DNA of 64,000 nucleotides from Pseudocercospora fijiensis CIRAD86 (GCF_000340215.1 NW_006921536.1:4504388-4568387); one strand, 5' to 3'; numbered from the stretch's first letter, positions 1-12,679 are shown. The notes: generated by a model not told the origin, from the sequence alone. A program made the numbers and translations.

Positions 1-770
1 TCTAGGACCTCTTTATACTTCCTAAAGGTCTCGGGATTGGCTTCGCTAAGCTTATAGCGACGGAAGATACGCTTAGCCGTAGACTACGGCAACCCTTTAA
101 GGAGTAGCCTCGTTCTCTAAGAATTCTCGAGGTCCTACTAGTTAATGCCGTCCGCTAACTTAACAAACTCGCGGACGTACTCCTTTAGGTCGTTATCTTC
201 GGTGCGCCTCTCTATATAGAGGTTCTTAAGCTACGTACGACTACCTTTAATGCGACGGCTATCGCGATCCCGGTACTCCCTTATAAAGGCCTACTTAAAG
301 ACCTCCTAGTCGGTATTAGACTTGTCGTCCTTTTCTAGGTAGCTAACTAGGGTTCTAAGGGTTCGGTAAAGCTTAGTAATAGTAGTCCTCGTAAGGGACC
401 GGACCTTGTACTAGTCCGACTCCTCTTCGAGTCCGTACTCGGTTAAGTTGTCCTTAAAGCGTTCTACGTACGCCGTAGCGTTCTACCCTTCGAACAAAGG
501 GTTCCTACTACTTCTTAGCTCTAGCGGGCGACGCCTATTCTAACGGAGAAGGTTAGTTTGCCCTTAAATTATCTTTATAACGACATTGTAGAGGGCCTCG
601 GGCATAGAAGGCTCGATAGCCCCTAGTTCGATAGCGCTTATAACAACTAGTCGTCGCCTGATTTCTTCGTTAATAGGGTCCGGTAGGTTATTAGATTCCG
701 AAGATTCCGCTAATTCGTAATGCTCGCTTTTGCTAGAGCTTATTCGATTGTTGTAAAGTAGTTAAAATGA
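1..770 (-). pseudogene. Degenerate gag of element C
   Basis: One minus-strand frame stays coding-like over about 250 codons, interrupted only by TAG/TAA at positions where Trp or Gln would fit. The visible part has an acidic N-terminus followed by the helical capsid-type sequence of Ty3/gypsy Gag, including segments such as FKDNLTEYGLEEESD and LKEYVREFVKLADGIN. No zinc knuckle is reached before the left edge. The start codon is not resolved. Capsid-like retrotransposon Gag is a family-level reading from composition and motif spacing, not from a search. Confidence 0.6.
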
Positions 771-1341
771 AATGCTATAGGAAAGTGTTTTTAGTGTATA
801 TTGTAGGTTTGGTTTGTTTCGATGTTGCTATACGAGAAAATGGTATACTAGGCTGTTTTCTTCTAATATTACCCCCGGGGTAGTATTAGAGTTTAGCCTC
901 CTAGGGGTCGCCTAGACACCCCTAGGAGCTTTAATTTAGTAAATTTAGACAAAAGCCGCTCGGAGGAAGGAACTGCAATCTCTATTTATACCTAGATCCT
1001 AGAAACTAGCTACTTTACTAACTATCGTTATCTCCTTTAGCTAGGCAGGGGGGCGGGGACCTTCTTTTTCTAGTAGAAGGCTAAGCACTATCCGAACGAG
1101 GCAGCGAATCCCGAAACAATCTACCCGGTTAATAGGGGAACTGTCTAGGCATCCGACCTATAATCTAGAAATTGCTATCGTATAGATAGTCTTAGCAAAC
1201 TAAGCAAGGCCGATAGGTAATTAGTCTATCTCCTCCTTAGGCGGGGCTTATCTCGAGCAAGCGGTGCTAAATAGGTCTTCGACCCGGAGCCGAGTCCTTA
1301 GAAGCTAGCTATAGTTATAGACTAGGCCCTAAGCTATAACA
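1..1341 (-). mobile_element. Element C: 5' end of a Ty3/gypsy-type retrotransposon, runs off the left edge
   Basis: A RIP-mutated gag frame on the minus strand (1 to about 770) reaches the window edge, so only the 5' part of the element is present. To its right, at about 867-1,341, a stretch begins TATTACCC (RIP form of TGTTACCC) and ends CTATAACA, which fits an LTR of about 475 bp. No second copy is in the window, so these LTR limits are a guess. C probably lies in the 3' untranslated part of element B, because B coding sequence stops at 1,823 and no 3' LTR of B is seen. Confidence 0.6.
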
Positions 1342-1927
1342 GTCCTAAGGGTTTGCAGCTTTTCGGGGTTAAAGCGATGCCCTCGTTAAGAGGTTTCTCT
1401 ACTTATCGTAACGGCCCCTTAAGATACTTCGGTATCGTCCGTATTATAGGCTCTTATCGTACCCTCGCTTCGGTTATAGCTATTCGTGCCTAGAGACTAC
1501 CTTTAATATACCCGAACCTATTAGATATAAAGAGATAGCCCTACCTTCGGCTCTAATAAAGGACGGAAACTAATACTACTACTACTACTCGTAGCAATAG
1601 TATAGGCTACCGAGGGTAACATAACCTATAGCAATATAGGCAGCTATGTTTAGCAAGATAGGATAACGAGACTGTCGCTTAGGCTAATAACTAGAGCCCT
1701 ACAACATAGGCATTATAGAAGTGTAACATAAACAATGTGCTATACGAGGTTAATAATCTGTCTACTTTATAGAAGGAGGCCTCTTATATAGGCTCAAAAC
1801 TAGCCTATAGGTATAGGGCCGGTTACTAGCTAATAGTAGACTTAGCCTTTCCTACTATTACGGCCTTCCCGGCGGGCGCCTTTATAGATTTGCCTTTCTT
1901 AGTACCTAGGTCGGCTTTGCTATCGTC

Positions 1928-2062
1928 GGCTTTAGTAGACTTAGCCTTTTTAGTAGCGGTTAGTAGGTCGGCTTTAGTCGACTTAGCCTTTTTAGTAGTA
2001 GTTAGCGGGTCGACTCTGCTATTATCGGCTTTAGTAGACTTAGCCTTTTTAGTAGCGGTTAG
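1928..2062 (-). repeat. Three imperfect coding repeats giving lysine-rich tail
   Basis: Copies start at 1,928, 1,970 and 2,027, spaced 42 and 57 bases, both multiples of three. On the minus strand each encodes a variant of TATKKAKSTKAD. The opposite strand gives a Leu/Val/Ala-rich shadow frame that should not be annotated as a membrane protein. Confidence 0.8.
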
Positions 2063-4310
2063 GGCCGACGTAGGCGTATTCTTACGCTTTCTAGCTATCG
2101 AGGTAGAGGCGGCCTTCTACACTTTCGCGGCTTTCTAGGCTACTTTCTAAGCCTTTACGTCGGCCTACTCCTAGGCCTTCTATTCTTAGAGTTTAGCCTT
2201 AAATTTCTTAGTCTATATAGATATCCTCTAGTCGATTGCTTTCTTCTACTTTATATAGTCGGGATATAGTAGTATCGCTAGGCGTTAGTATCTATCCTTC
2301 GTTATCGTTTTAGCCTTTTCCTCGTAGTAGGCTAAAGGAATATCCTAGAAGATTATACCTTAGGTAGCCGGTATAAGACTTAATATTAGGTCTATTAGTA
2401 GGGCGCGTAGGCCTAGCGGGAAACGGCCTAACTATATCTAAAAGTTGCGGATAACGCGCTCGAAATCCCTAGTAATGTCGCTGTATTCTAATTGCTACTT
2501 CTCGTCGTCTATAAGCGCCGCGATTAGCTATATATATATCGAGCGCTATATTTTCAGCTGTTCGCCCTAAAGAATTAGCGCTAGGTAGGGTTTAGGGAAG
2601 ATATCGTAGATAGACTCGAGGTCGGCGACAATTCTCTACCTTAGATCTACCTTATAACGCTCGACTATATCGGCGATTAGTCCGGCAAAACAACTCGCTA
2701 CCTCTATATAGTTTGCGAGGTAGTATACTCCTTCTATAACCTAGTATACTAGCGCGTAGTAGGCGACGGTAATAGGCGTTATTTCGCTTTAGTAAATCGT
2801 CTAAAAAGCCGTTACGTAAGTAAGACTATCCCGCTCGTATCTTAGGACGGCGTAGTCCGGTATCGTAAGGTCCTCCGGAGCCTTAGAGGCATATAAGATC
2901 GAGTTATTCGTAGAGAAATCGCCTTCGTTAATATCGTATAGTAGCTTATTACCGGCGGTCGCCTACTCGAGTAAGCGTGCGTTAGTACCGTAGTAAGGGT
3001 TTTTCGGTCCGCTCTAGCCTTTCCTTATCTATTTAGGAGGGTAGATCTCGCCCGTACTCTTCTAAATCGCCTTAGGCTATTCGCCGGGGGAGGCGTATTA
3101 CTAATTTGCGTGCTTTTCGGAACCGTATATAGAATCCGGGTTAATAAGCGCTATCTTAAATTCGTTAAGGCTAAAATATAATAGCTAGACCAATACGAGA
3201 TACGCCGCTAGTCTATTAGGTAAAATGTCGATAAGCTAATCCGCCTATAGTGCTACGCGCGTACCGAGGATAGCCTTCTTCCTAGCTTAGGTAGGCTTCT
3301 TATCGTCGGCGTCGAAATCGTACTCGTCCTTAAAAGAGGCGAGGTCTAGCTAGAGGTAGTTGCTATATACGTCGTAGCCCTTATTATCCTTTTTTCTAAA
3401 CTTCCTCTTATACTAGTCGAGCTTAGCCTTCGAGGCCTTCTTAATATCGGCAAAACGCGTAGCGCGCTCGCCCTCTGTCTCTAATTCGATCTATAGGGCC
3501 TTATAGCTATCGTCTTTAAGGCCCTTTTCTCTCGATTCCTTACGATAGACCTAGCGTCTAGCCTTAGTTTCTATACCGTCGCAAAGCTTCTATTTATAGA
3601 GGTCGAGGCGTTCGCGACCTTACTAATCGTAGGTATCGTAATAGTGCGGCGCGTCGGCGTTATAGCTAGTCTCTAAGGTATAATATAGGCGATTGCCTAA
3701 GGCGCTAATCGTCTTATAAACCTAAGGTATAAGCGTATACTCGATTCGAGGAGTGCCGAAAGCCGTATACCGCTCGGCGTAGATAGGAGCTATAGGTAAC
3801 TATAGCACTAAAGCCTTTTCCGGCCTACTATTCGTTACAATCTTATATAGGAGTTTGTATTCGCGCCGTATTATACTATTAATAGAACGTACTAGTATGC
3901 CTAGTACGTCCGAGATAGCGTTAGCCTTATACCTAGCTCTATCGATATACGAGAGTATATTAGAAAACCTCGGTACCTTGTCTAGGTACGGTATGCGTAG
4001 GATTTCGCCCGGCTTAGGTAGTACGATAATAAGACGCTTCGTCTTAGGCGCCTATCTCTTAGTAGCCTACTAACCCTACTCTTCTTCTCCGCTATTATCG
4101 GAAACCTCTTTCTTAGCCTCGTCGTTATCCTATCCTTACTCTTCCTTATTAGTAGGTATAGCCTGCCTTACTACTACTCCCCTATTATTTAGAGTAGTAG
4201 ATTAACTATCCTCGGGATTTCCCCTATTTCTAGTAGCATCCTTATTCTTAGTTCTAGGAATAAGCTCCCCTTCCTTATTATTAGTTTTTTTATTTTCATT
4301 TTCTTCGTTT

Positions 4311-4387
4311 TTATTCTCTTTATTCTTATTCTCTTTATTCTTATTCTCTTTATTCTTATTCTCTTTATTCTTATTCTCTTTATTCTT
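4311..4387 (-). repeat. 15-bp tandem repeat, about five copies
   Basis: The plus-strand unit is TATTCTTATTCTCTT, repeated almost perfectly. On the minus strand it encodes a KNKEN pentapeptide array within the low-complexity linker of the extra frame of element B. Perfect copies inside a heavily mutated element are explained by the unit holding no CpA or TpG for RIP to act on. Confidence 0.9.
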
Positions 4388-5807
4388 GGGAATAGGCTCC
4401 TGTCCTCTATTTCCCTTATAGTTATTATTGCTATCTTCTCTATCTATTTCTATTGCCTTAGAATTCTCTCTATTCTCTACTTCGTTGCCTTGTTCTATTC
4501 CCTTAGGGTCTTCGCCGCGCTATAGCGACATTGTTACCTAGTCGGACGGAGGCGTTTCGGAGGTGCCGCCTAGTAGAGGCGTATACTCTAGTAGAGGCGT
4601 ATCTTCCTAACCGAATATTATCGCGCCGCGCTTCTACTAAAGCTTCGACCCTCCGGCTATATCGGTAGTAATGCTTCTTTGTAATACTTGTTTAATATTA
4701 CTATAATATAGATAGCTATAGTTATACGCCTTATATACTTGTTACGCCTCGTAGCCTATTATTATTAATTCGAGCGATAGTTAAAATATTACTTCGGCGA
4801 TATAGTCCGAGCTTCTACGTACCGCGTTTAATAACGGTCGCGCAGGTACGCAAACCTTATTCTAGCCGCGTATATCTAATAGATAGAAGGCGCTAGAATA
4901 GTCGGAAGTAAGGGTAAGGGAGAAGGATAGGATAGCCTCTTAGGCCTAATATCTAGGTCTATAATACGTATAAGATCTATCTAGGTAATTTTCCCGGAAA
5001 ACTTCTTAGATTTCTCCTAATAGGGGAAAAACCTATAGCTATAGATCGAGGTACCGATTCGCGGTAATTAGAAGGAAACGTAGCGTAGTAAAAAAGGACG
5101 GTAAGGTATCGTTACGGAGGATTCTACGATACGCCCCTACCTATATATTTAGTAGGGCTAGAGTATCTCGCTATTGCTAGATCTCCTCCTTAGTAAGGCG
5201 TCTTACCGTCGGGATAAGCGCCCTAGCCTTTAGTTTACGCGATCGGGCGTTAGATACGGTTAGTAGACCTAAGGTCTTAGCCTATTTCCGGGCGTCGTAG
5301 CTGCTACTATCGTAGAAGCAATATACGTCTAAGCTAATCGATTCGCTTAACGTAGTATTTTTACTTACTAGCGAAGTTAGCCGGTTTAGGTCTATATCGG
5401 TAGCCGACTAACCTATTTACGCTTCCTAGGCGTTAGGTTAGGTAACCTTCTTAATAGACTTAGGGTCGCTATCTTCCGCGTAGTTCGGCCTTCTACCTCC
5501 TCTTAGCGGCTATCGTCTTATAGGCTACGTATCTCGCTATAGCTATTCCTCTTTATTATTATTAGACTAGAGTCGCTTTACTATCGGCGCGACCTACGTA
5601 GGTATTCGCAATATTAGGGATAGTTTTATCTAACTAATCTGCTTATCCGTAATTTAGGAGTCCTCGAACTAGTCGATTAGGTAAGCGTTGCTCTCTAGAA
5701 GGTCGTCTACCTTAATCTATTTATTTATTATCGGCTACTCGTCCTTCTACTTAACTAGATATTCCGTCTTTCCTTTAGAACTACGCTTCCCTAAAACGCG
5801 TTTAGGG

Positions 5808-5812
5808 GTTAT
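5808..5812. repeat. Target site duplication GTTAT, left copy
   Basis: GTTAT directly precedes the left LTR of element A and recurs at 14,383-14,387 directly after the right LTR. Five bases is the usual duplication length for Ty3/gypsy integration. Confidence 0.9.
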
Positions 5813-6105
5813 TATTAGGATATCGTTAGAAGTAAGGGTATATAAGACGAGTATTAGGTTGTATAGTAATATAATAGCCTCTATTCGCAATACTAGAATA
5901 ATCCTAAAGAATCTAAGGAAGGGGAGGGTTGTAGGCCCTTTTTTATCCCTACTAGTAGGGGTAAGCGACGTAGCCTCTATAGGCTTAAGCGACGTAGCCC
6001 GCCGGGGGTCCGCCGTTAGACCCCGGTCCGTCGGCTAAAGTTCGGCTCGTCGTAACCTCTAATAAGGAGGACCGATCCTATTAGCTTAATGCCGAAATCT
6101 TTATA
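5813..6105 (-). repeat. 3' LTR of element A
   Basis: 293 bp, starting TATTAGGATATCG (RIP form of TGTTAGG) and ending ATCTTTATA (RIP form of ATCTTTACA). It matches 14,090-14,382 over its full length except for 12 transitions. Confidence 0.95.
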
Positions 6106-7515
6106 GGCGCCTCCTCTCTAGGCTAATATCCTTAGCAGCTAAATTGCTTACTAATCTAGGCGTACGTAGTAGCATCGAAGCGGCGCCGATTTATATATAG
6201 AGGCCGGTTGCTATCGTAGCCCGTAGGCGGCCTACCTACGGTACTTAGGGTCTCGATGCCTAAGGCCGGACTTTCGGGTTATCCCGCCGCATTAGGTTAG
6301 CAGGCTAGCTAGCTAAGCGTTATATACGGTATATAGGCTCTATTCCCGATATTACCTCCTCGCGTCTACGCGCTATACTCGCTAACTAGGACTCTCCTAT
6401 TTCTCCTCGCTTTCCTTATTCGTTACTTACGCGTACGGCGTATACGCGGCTCTAAAACCTTATTAGGGGTCGGGTTGTTTGTTTTAGTACGTAGTTGCTA
6501 GGCTAGCTATCGCTTCGCTATCGCTCTGTAGGCGGTAACGCGTAGTCCTTAGAATAAAGCGGCGCGCTCTCGCTCCGCGTTCTACCTTACGCCTATAACC
6601 CTCTTTAATACCGTAAGCGCTTCGCTGCCCTATTACCCTTTGCTTATTATAGGCTCTAATCCTAACTATATTCGCTCCGACTCCTATTAAGAAGAAGATC
6701 CGCTATCGATATAGCTAGCGCCTACGTTTAGGGCTGTCGCCTAGATAGTCGGAATAGATATTAGGAGATCCGGGAGTTAGCTATATCGCTATTAGAAGAC
6801 ACGAACTACTAGTAGCGCCCCGAAGATCTTACTACGATAGTAGTAGTTATACTTATTGCCTATAAGCGTTACGTAAAGTCGCTTACCGGAGGTGCGCTCT
6901 ATAAGCGCGCAGCTTATCGTATATATAAGAAGTGCTAACGCTTATATAAGAGAGGATACGAAGAGGTATACTCCTTAATACTACCGTCGCTCCGCTTACT
7001 AACCTTTTATAGCTAGGTCTAGCCTAGCAAGGTCGGATTAATCGTGTTCGCTAGCTATACCTTAATTATCGTCGTATAGTAGACTATTTAACCGAAGGCG
7101 TCGATAGCGACGCCGAGCGATATACCCTCGTACGTGCCTCGCGCCGCGCTACGACTACGGCTCGCACTCTATTCCTAGCTACCCGTACCTTAAACCGGTC
7201 TATTCGTTCCGTCGAGGTAGAGCTTAACCGCAAGGGCCTCGCCTAGGGTCTTAATACTTAGCTACCTCGCTCTACGTAGGACTATTAGAGCTTAGTACTC
7301 GAGTAGTAGCTACTCGACTCTAGCAATTACCTATCGCAGCGCACCTCGTTATATATATCTAGCTCTCTCGCCGTAAGTTCCGCCTACTATCCGCCTATAG
7401 TAACGTTACTAACCTAGATAGTACCTATCTAAGTACGCTATACGTACTAACGATCGTTTAGACCGTACTATCGTAAACGAACTTTAGAACTAGCTACCTA
7501 GCACTCTAAGTAAGC

Positions 7516-8860
7516 GCCGCCTATACTCCGATTAGGGTACGCCTCTTCCGCTAGATACGCTTAATGCTATACTAGCTACTACTAAGTGTACGCGCGGCGA
7601 CGCGTTTACTAACTCTAAGGACGACTATATTACGTCGACTTATCGCTCGCACCGTCGCTTCGCTAGTAACCCGCGCTCTATCCTTCGTATAGGAAGCTCT
7701 AGTTCCGGCTCGGGTAATACTATACGCTAGCGTAACGCCCTCGGTAGCGAGTTAACGATTAACCTATTTCTTAAGAAGATGCTACGCCGTAATCTTACTA
7801 AGGAATTTTAGCGCATATATAGCGTAGACTCCTCTAGCGACGAAGAAGATTCGGAAGAGGAGGTAGCTAGCCGTAGTTCGCCTAAGAAGCTTAGTAGCAC
7901 TAACGACTTACCTAATATGTTTATACCCTCTTGTAAGCGTCGTACGCGCGTAGCTATACTAGCTCCTAAGGCGGAGTACGTCCTAGCCGCCCTTACTACC
8001 GCTAAGCGCGCTTTACTCTACGACGCCGGCGGTCGCGCTACGGTTTAGCGCGAGATTTAACGCCGCGAGGGTAAGGAAGTAGTCTTCGTAGGTCGCCGCA
8101 ACGTACCGGACCGCATTCGTAGTACTAAGATCGCTACCCCCTTACTACGTAAGCGCGCCTGTACTTAGCCTATCGAGGTTTTCTAAGATCTCGATACTAT
8201 TTCCCTCTCTAGCGATACTAATAGTAAGGAGAGTCCGCTTTCCGACGACTCGTACGATTCTATTATATCGAGTAGCCTTAGCTCGCTATTACCGCTCTCT
8301 CGCTATAGCTATATACCTTGTTAAAGCAAGCTGCATCGCCGTCGCGGTAGTAGCAGCATTTAAGAGTTAAGCGATAGAGACGAAGGTAAGGACCTTATAG
8401 AGGTACGTACTATGCGTCCTAGCGTACTAGTCCCTTACGCCGACGTTAGCGGTAGCGTGCCTATTCCTAAGATTCTACGTCGTAGCTCTATCGATAACGA
8501 AGATAGTAGTATACCTATCTACGCTAACGCTAGTCGTTCCGCTAGTAGTCTGCCTATTGTTACTACTCTATAATAGTAACCTACCCTAGCAACCTCTACT
8601 ATAGGTAGTGCTATTAAGGCTGCTAGTGTCGCTATATAGGTAGGCATCGGTGCCTTTTAGGCGTAGCGTATATTTAAGGGAAACAACTAGGTATACGTAG
8701 GCTTACCTCTATCGAGTTACCGACGGTTCGGGCGCTATAAGGCCCTTCCTCTTATATTAAGGCTCGGTTAGGAGCCTAGATCCTACTATTCTATATAAAA
8801 CGATAGCTCCGTAGGCGGTCCGCCTGTTTTTAGGGCTCTAGTACTTTTATAACTTTTGTT
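7516..8860 (+). pseudogene. Antisense open frame in the 3' region of element A, unrecognised
   Basis: Plus-strand frame of about 450 codons, opposite to gag-pol and convergent with it, broken only by RIP-type TAG/TAA. It contains an acidic serine cluster (DSSSDEEDSEEE near 7,830), basic runs (such as PSCKRRTR near 7,930), several Ser-rich stretches and a hydrophobic C-terminus. Coding-like sequence continues upstream to about 6,650 in other frames, so either indels or introns have split it. No catalytic motif was recognised. It may be an antisense accessory gene of the element, captured host sequence, or a further decayed insertion. Confidence 0.55.
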
Positions 8861-8899
8861 TAGGTAGTAGCCGACTACGGCTACCTTTCGGTAGAGTAA

Positions 8900-11800
8900 A
8901 TAAAATAGTTCTATATTTATCCCTTTTTCTTCTTACCTTTTCTGCGTCTACTATCCGCCTTCTCCTATTCTTTAAGAAGCTTATCTATATCTTTAAAGTT
9001 TTCCTTACCTTCCTAGGTATTATACGTCTCGTTATAGCCCTTCTAGCGTAGGCGGTACTACGTCTGCCTATCTTAGCTTCTTTTATCGACGATCTTCTCT
9101 ACTTCCTATACCTTAGTACTATCTAGAAGAATCTCGGGCGCGGCTACGTTCGCCTATTCTTCGCTAGCTCTTCTATAGTAAGGGCGTAATAGGGATATAT
9201 AGAAGACGTTATAGATCTAGTAGGTAGATAGGAGCGCTAGGCGGTACGCTTACGTTCCGATAGCTTTTTCTACTCGGAAAGGCCCTACGAATCGCATTCC
9301 TAGCTTGCGGCTAGGCTAACGTAGTTTTAGGTTCTTTATACTTAGTAGGACAAGGTCGCCCTTCTCTAGCGTTAGCATTGTATGCCGTCTATTATACGCT
9401 TTCTACTAGTAGGCTTACGCTCTATATAGGTACTCCGCCGCAATCTTGCGTACGCTTCTTAGCTATTCTATTCTATCCGTTACTACTAGTACCTCCCCCT
9501 CTCGCTATACGTCCTTATATAGTTCCGACTATCTTAGGTATTTACTATTAACAATAAAGAAGGGTGTCTCGCCTATACTAGAATGCTTAGAGTTATTATA
9601 TACAAATTTAGTAAAAGGTAGTTGCTACACCTAGTCCGTCTACGCTTCGCTAATAAAAGAACGTAAGTAACCTTCTAAAGTCTAGTTCTAAACTTCTGTT
9701 TAGCTATCGGTTTAAGGATAGTATGTAGTAGACAGCCGTCGCTTTATCTAGTACTAGTAGTAGAGTTTAGTCTAGAAGCCTAACGTAAATAGCGACCCTC
9801 TATCGGTAACAATCCCGTCTAGTATCCTAAATCTCGATACAACCTTTTCGAAGAAGTATTCCGCAAAGTCTAGCGTCTTCTAGGTTTCCTATATAGGGAT
9901 ATACAACGCTATTTTAGATAGCCTATCGACAATTACGAGGATACTATCGTAAACGGAGCCCTTGTGTTTCGCTAGCGGCAGCTTAGTAATAAAGTCTAGG
10001 CTGATTTCTAACTAGATCTTAGAGGGTACTAGTAAGCTCGCGAGCTTTCCGTACGGTAGCTAGCGATTCGCCTTGCTCCTCTAATAGATAGGGCACGTTT
10101 TAACGTACTCCTTAACGTCTCGTTCTATCTCCGGCTAGTATAGTAATCGGTACGCTAGTACTAAAGTCTTTAGCGCGCCGAAGTGGCCCGCTAGTTTTGA
10201 ATCGTAGTATATAGATAAGACTTCCTAGCGGACCGATTGTTCCTCTAGAATATATAGTCTACCCTTATATCGAAGTAGGCCTTTCTTATTAAATCTCTAT
10301 TTCTAGAGCCTACTAGTATTCGTTCGCTCCCCCGGCTTATCTCTCTTCCGCTAGACAAAGTCGTCGCGGCGCTATAGCTAAGCGACGAGGCTAACGAAGG
10401 GTTTCGAGACGTCTACCGATATAGTTTCGCTAGCTAGTAATATCCTAGCGACCGAGCGTAGTACGCACTATATATATTTAGTAGTACTAGCGAGTTAGGA
10501 CGTCTCGCTCTTAGTTCCCGCCTTCTCTCCGACAGCGGAGCCTAAGATCTCCTTAGTCGTAGATTCCCTTAGTCTACTAGTTATTATAGCCCGGGCGTAA
10601 GCAACGCGAACTGCCTACGGTATTGCTTCGCTATCTGCTAGCGATAGTTTTCGCTAGAGGGTTAGTAACAGTTAGTTTACCGCCTAGTTCTTAGTCTAAT
10701 AGTCCTATCTCCTTAACGGACCGTCGGCGGGATTATTCTTCCTAGCCTAGTAGTAAATCTCGAAGTTAAAACCTCTAAGGAACACAGCCTATCGTACTTA
10801 ACGAGGGTTTAGCCGTTAGACCGTCTAGATAGTTTTAAGATTGTTGTAGTTAGTAAAGACCTAGACGGGTTTCGCTAGGCTACTAAAGTAGTAACGCTAA
10901 GTCCTAAAGCAATGTACGATTGCGAGGAGTTCTTAGTTATAAGTCTAGTAGTTCCGTTCTGCCTCGATTATCTTCCTCGAGGTAAACGCTACCGGATACT
11001 AAAGGCTATTATCCTAAAGCTAGGAAACGATACCTAACAGCCCGAAATCTAAGGCGTCGGTTTCTAAGTAGAGGTCCTTTAATAGGTCGAAGTGTCGTAG
11101 TACTAGCGCGGTCGTAAACCGCTCCTTTAGTAGCTTAAAAGCGCCCTACTATCTAGCTCCCTAATTCTACGGTATATCCTTTTTAAGGAGGTCGGTAATT
11201 AGGGCGACTACCTTCGAATACCTATCGATAAAGCGTCGGTAGAAGTTAGCAAATCTAAGGAAGGATTGCACTTCCTAAATCGACTTAGGTATCGGCTACT
11301 CCGTAATAGTAGATACCTTCTCTAGGTCGGTAGCGACCCCCTATCGGTTAACGCGAAAACCTAGGAACGCGACCTCTTTAGCGGCGAAGGTACACTTCTT
11401 AATATTGCAGAACAAGTCGGCGGCCCGTAGGCGGTTAAGGATTCTACGTACAGCAGCCTAGTAGCTTTCTAGGCTATCGCTATAGGTATAGATTAGGATG
11501 TCGTCTAGATATACTACGTATATATCGTCTAGTAGGCCGGCTAGAGCGCGGTTTATATACGCCTAGAACGTAGCTAGTACGTTAGTTAGGCTAAAAGGCA
11601 TAACGCGATATTCGAAGTAGCTATACCGTATACGGAACGCAGTCTTCTATTCGTTACCTTCTCGAATACGGATGCGGTAGTACGCGTCCTTTAGGTCTAA
11701 CGTAGTAAAGTACTTAGCTCCGACTAGTCGGTCTAACGTCTTATCGATAAGAGAGAGTAGAGTCCTATCTTTAATTATAATAGAGTTCAATGCCCTATAA

Positions 11801-12660
11801 TCTATATAAAGGCGTAGGCCTCTATCCTTCTTCGGTACGAATAGGAGCGGAGCGCCGGCGGGGCTTGTACTATATACGATGCGGCCGGTCTTAAGCTCCT
11901 TAGTAAGGTATTCTCGGAGGACCTCTAGCTCTCGAAGAGAGAGGGTATATAGTAGTCCGTAGGGAGGCTCTTTCCCTTCGACTAACTTAATCGCGTAATT
12001 AGTCTCTCTAAAGGAAGGGAGGATGCTCGCGGAGTCTTTATTAAAAACGTCTCGATATAATTCGAGCGCGCTAGGTAAGTTTAGTTCGGTGCCTAGCTTA
12101 ACGTTAAGGATTCGGAACGCTAGCGTACCGCCGTCGGCTCCTAGCCCTAGCTAACCTACGTAGTAGATAGTTGCTCCTTTCTTTATCTCTCTCTTTAGGC
12201 GCTTTAGCGATATACATTCGATTTGCTACGCTATAAAGCCCTATATCTAGGTCCCCGGCCCGTTCTAAATGTCGATACCGGTAGACCGTAAGGTATGCCT
12301 TCCGAGTAGGAGTTTAACTCCGCTCTAGTCTATACTATATATAAGAACCTTATAGGTTCTCGCCTAACCCTTGCTATCGGTTATACTAAGCTCTAGCTCG
12401 TACGTACCGTAGTAGGTTATCTACTAATCCTTTAACTATTATAAGTATAGGAGGTCTATATTAGTACGAGGCAACTCCTACTCGACTGCGAGCCGCTACT
12501 ATAGGAGGGTTACCTAGGCGCTAGTATCGAGAGTAACCGCGATCCGCTAGCGGTCTCCTTACGGAGTTTGTACCTCGCTAACTGTTTCGATTACTTCCTC
12601 CGATTATACTAGGATAGGCCCTACCGCTATCGAAGAGGCTGCGATAAAGCCTATACTTTT
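8900..12660 (-). pseudogene. Pol of element A (protease, RT, RNase H, integrase, chromodomain)
   Basis: The reverse transcriptase (about 11,990-11,250) keeps its YLDD active site at about 11,485-11,515 and is preceded by the RT segment LKDAYYRIRIREG. Integrase lies at about 10,300-9,200 and ends in a GPF/Y-type module reading GPFRVEKAIGTYAYRLALL once RIP stops are read through. At about 9,110-8,935 a chromodomain-like sequence follows; its conserved Trp positions are now TAG. Ty3/gypsy order plus a C-terminal chromodomain defines the chromovirus group. Many in-frame stops make it inactive. Confidence 0.88.
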
Positions 12661-12679
12661 CCCGAGCGGCTAAGCTATT

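Larger units (their letters stand above)
1823..5560 (-). pseudogene. Unrecognised long open frame downstream of the chromodomain in element B
   Basis: About 1,240 minus-strand codons follow the chromodomain in the same frame, broken almost only by TAG/TAA that RIP makes from Trp or Gln codons. The true boundary with pol cannot be told from a RIP stop. From the N-terminus I see about 350 codons of globular-looking sequence, a Lys/Glu/Asn-rich low-complexity linker with a 15-bp tandem repeat (4,311-4,387), a long aromatic-rich part (about 4,070-2,150), and a Lys/Ala/Ser-rich tail with repeats of the type TKKAKSTKAD. The tail resembles a histone H1 C-terminus. No enzyme motif was recognised, so no function is assigned. 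Confidence 0.6.

Noticed and set aside
1890..2138. Leu/Val/Ala-rich plus-strand frame resembling a membrane protein
   Set aside because: It is the exact antisense of the lysine-rich tail repeats in the extra frame of element B; the minus-strand reading is part of a much longer coding-like region.
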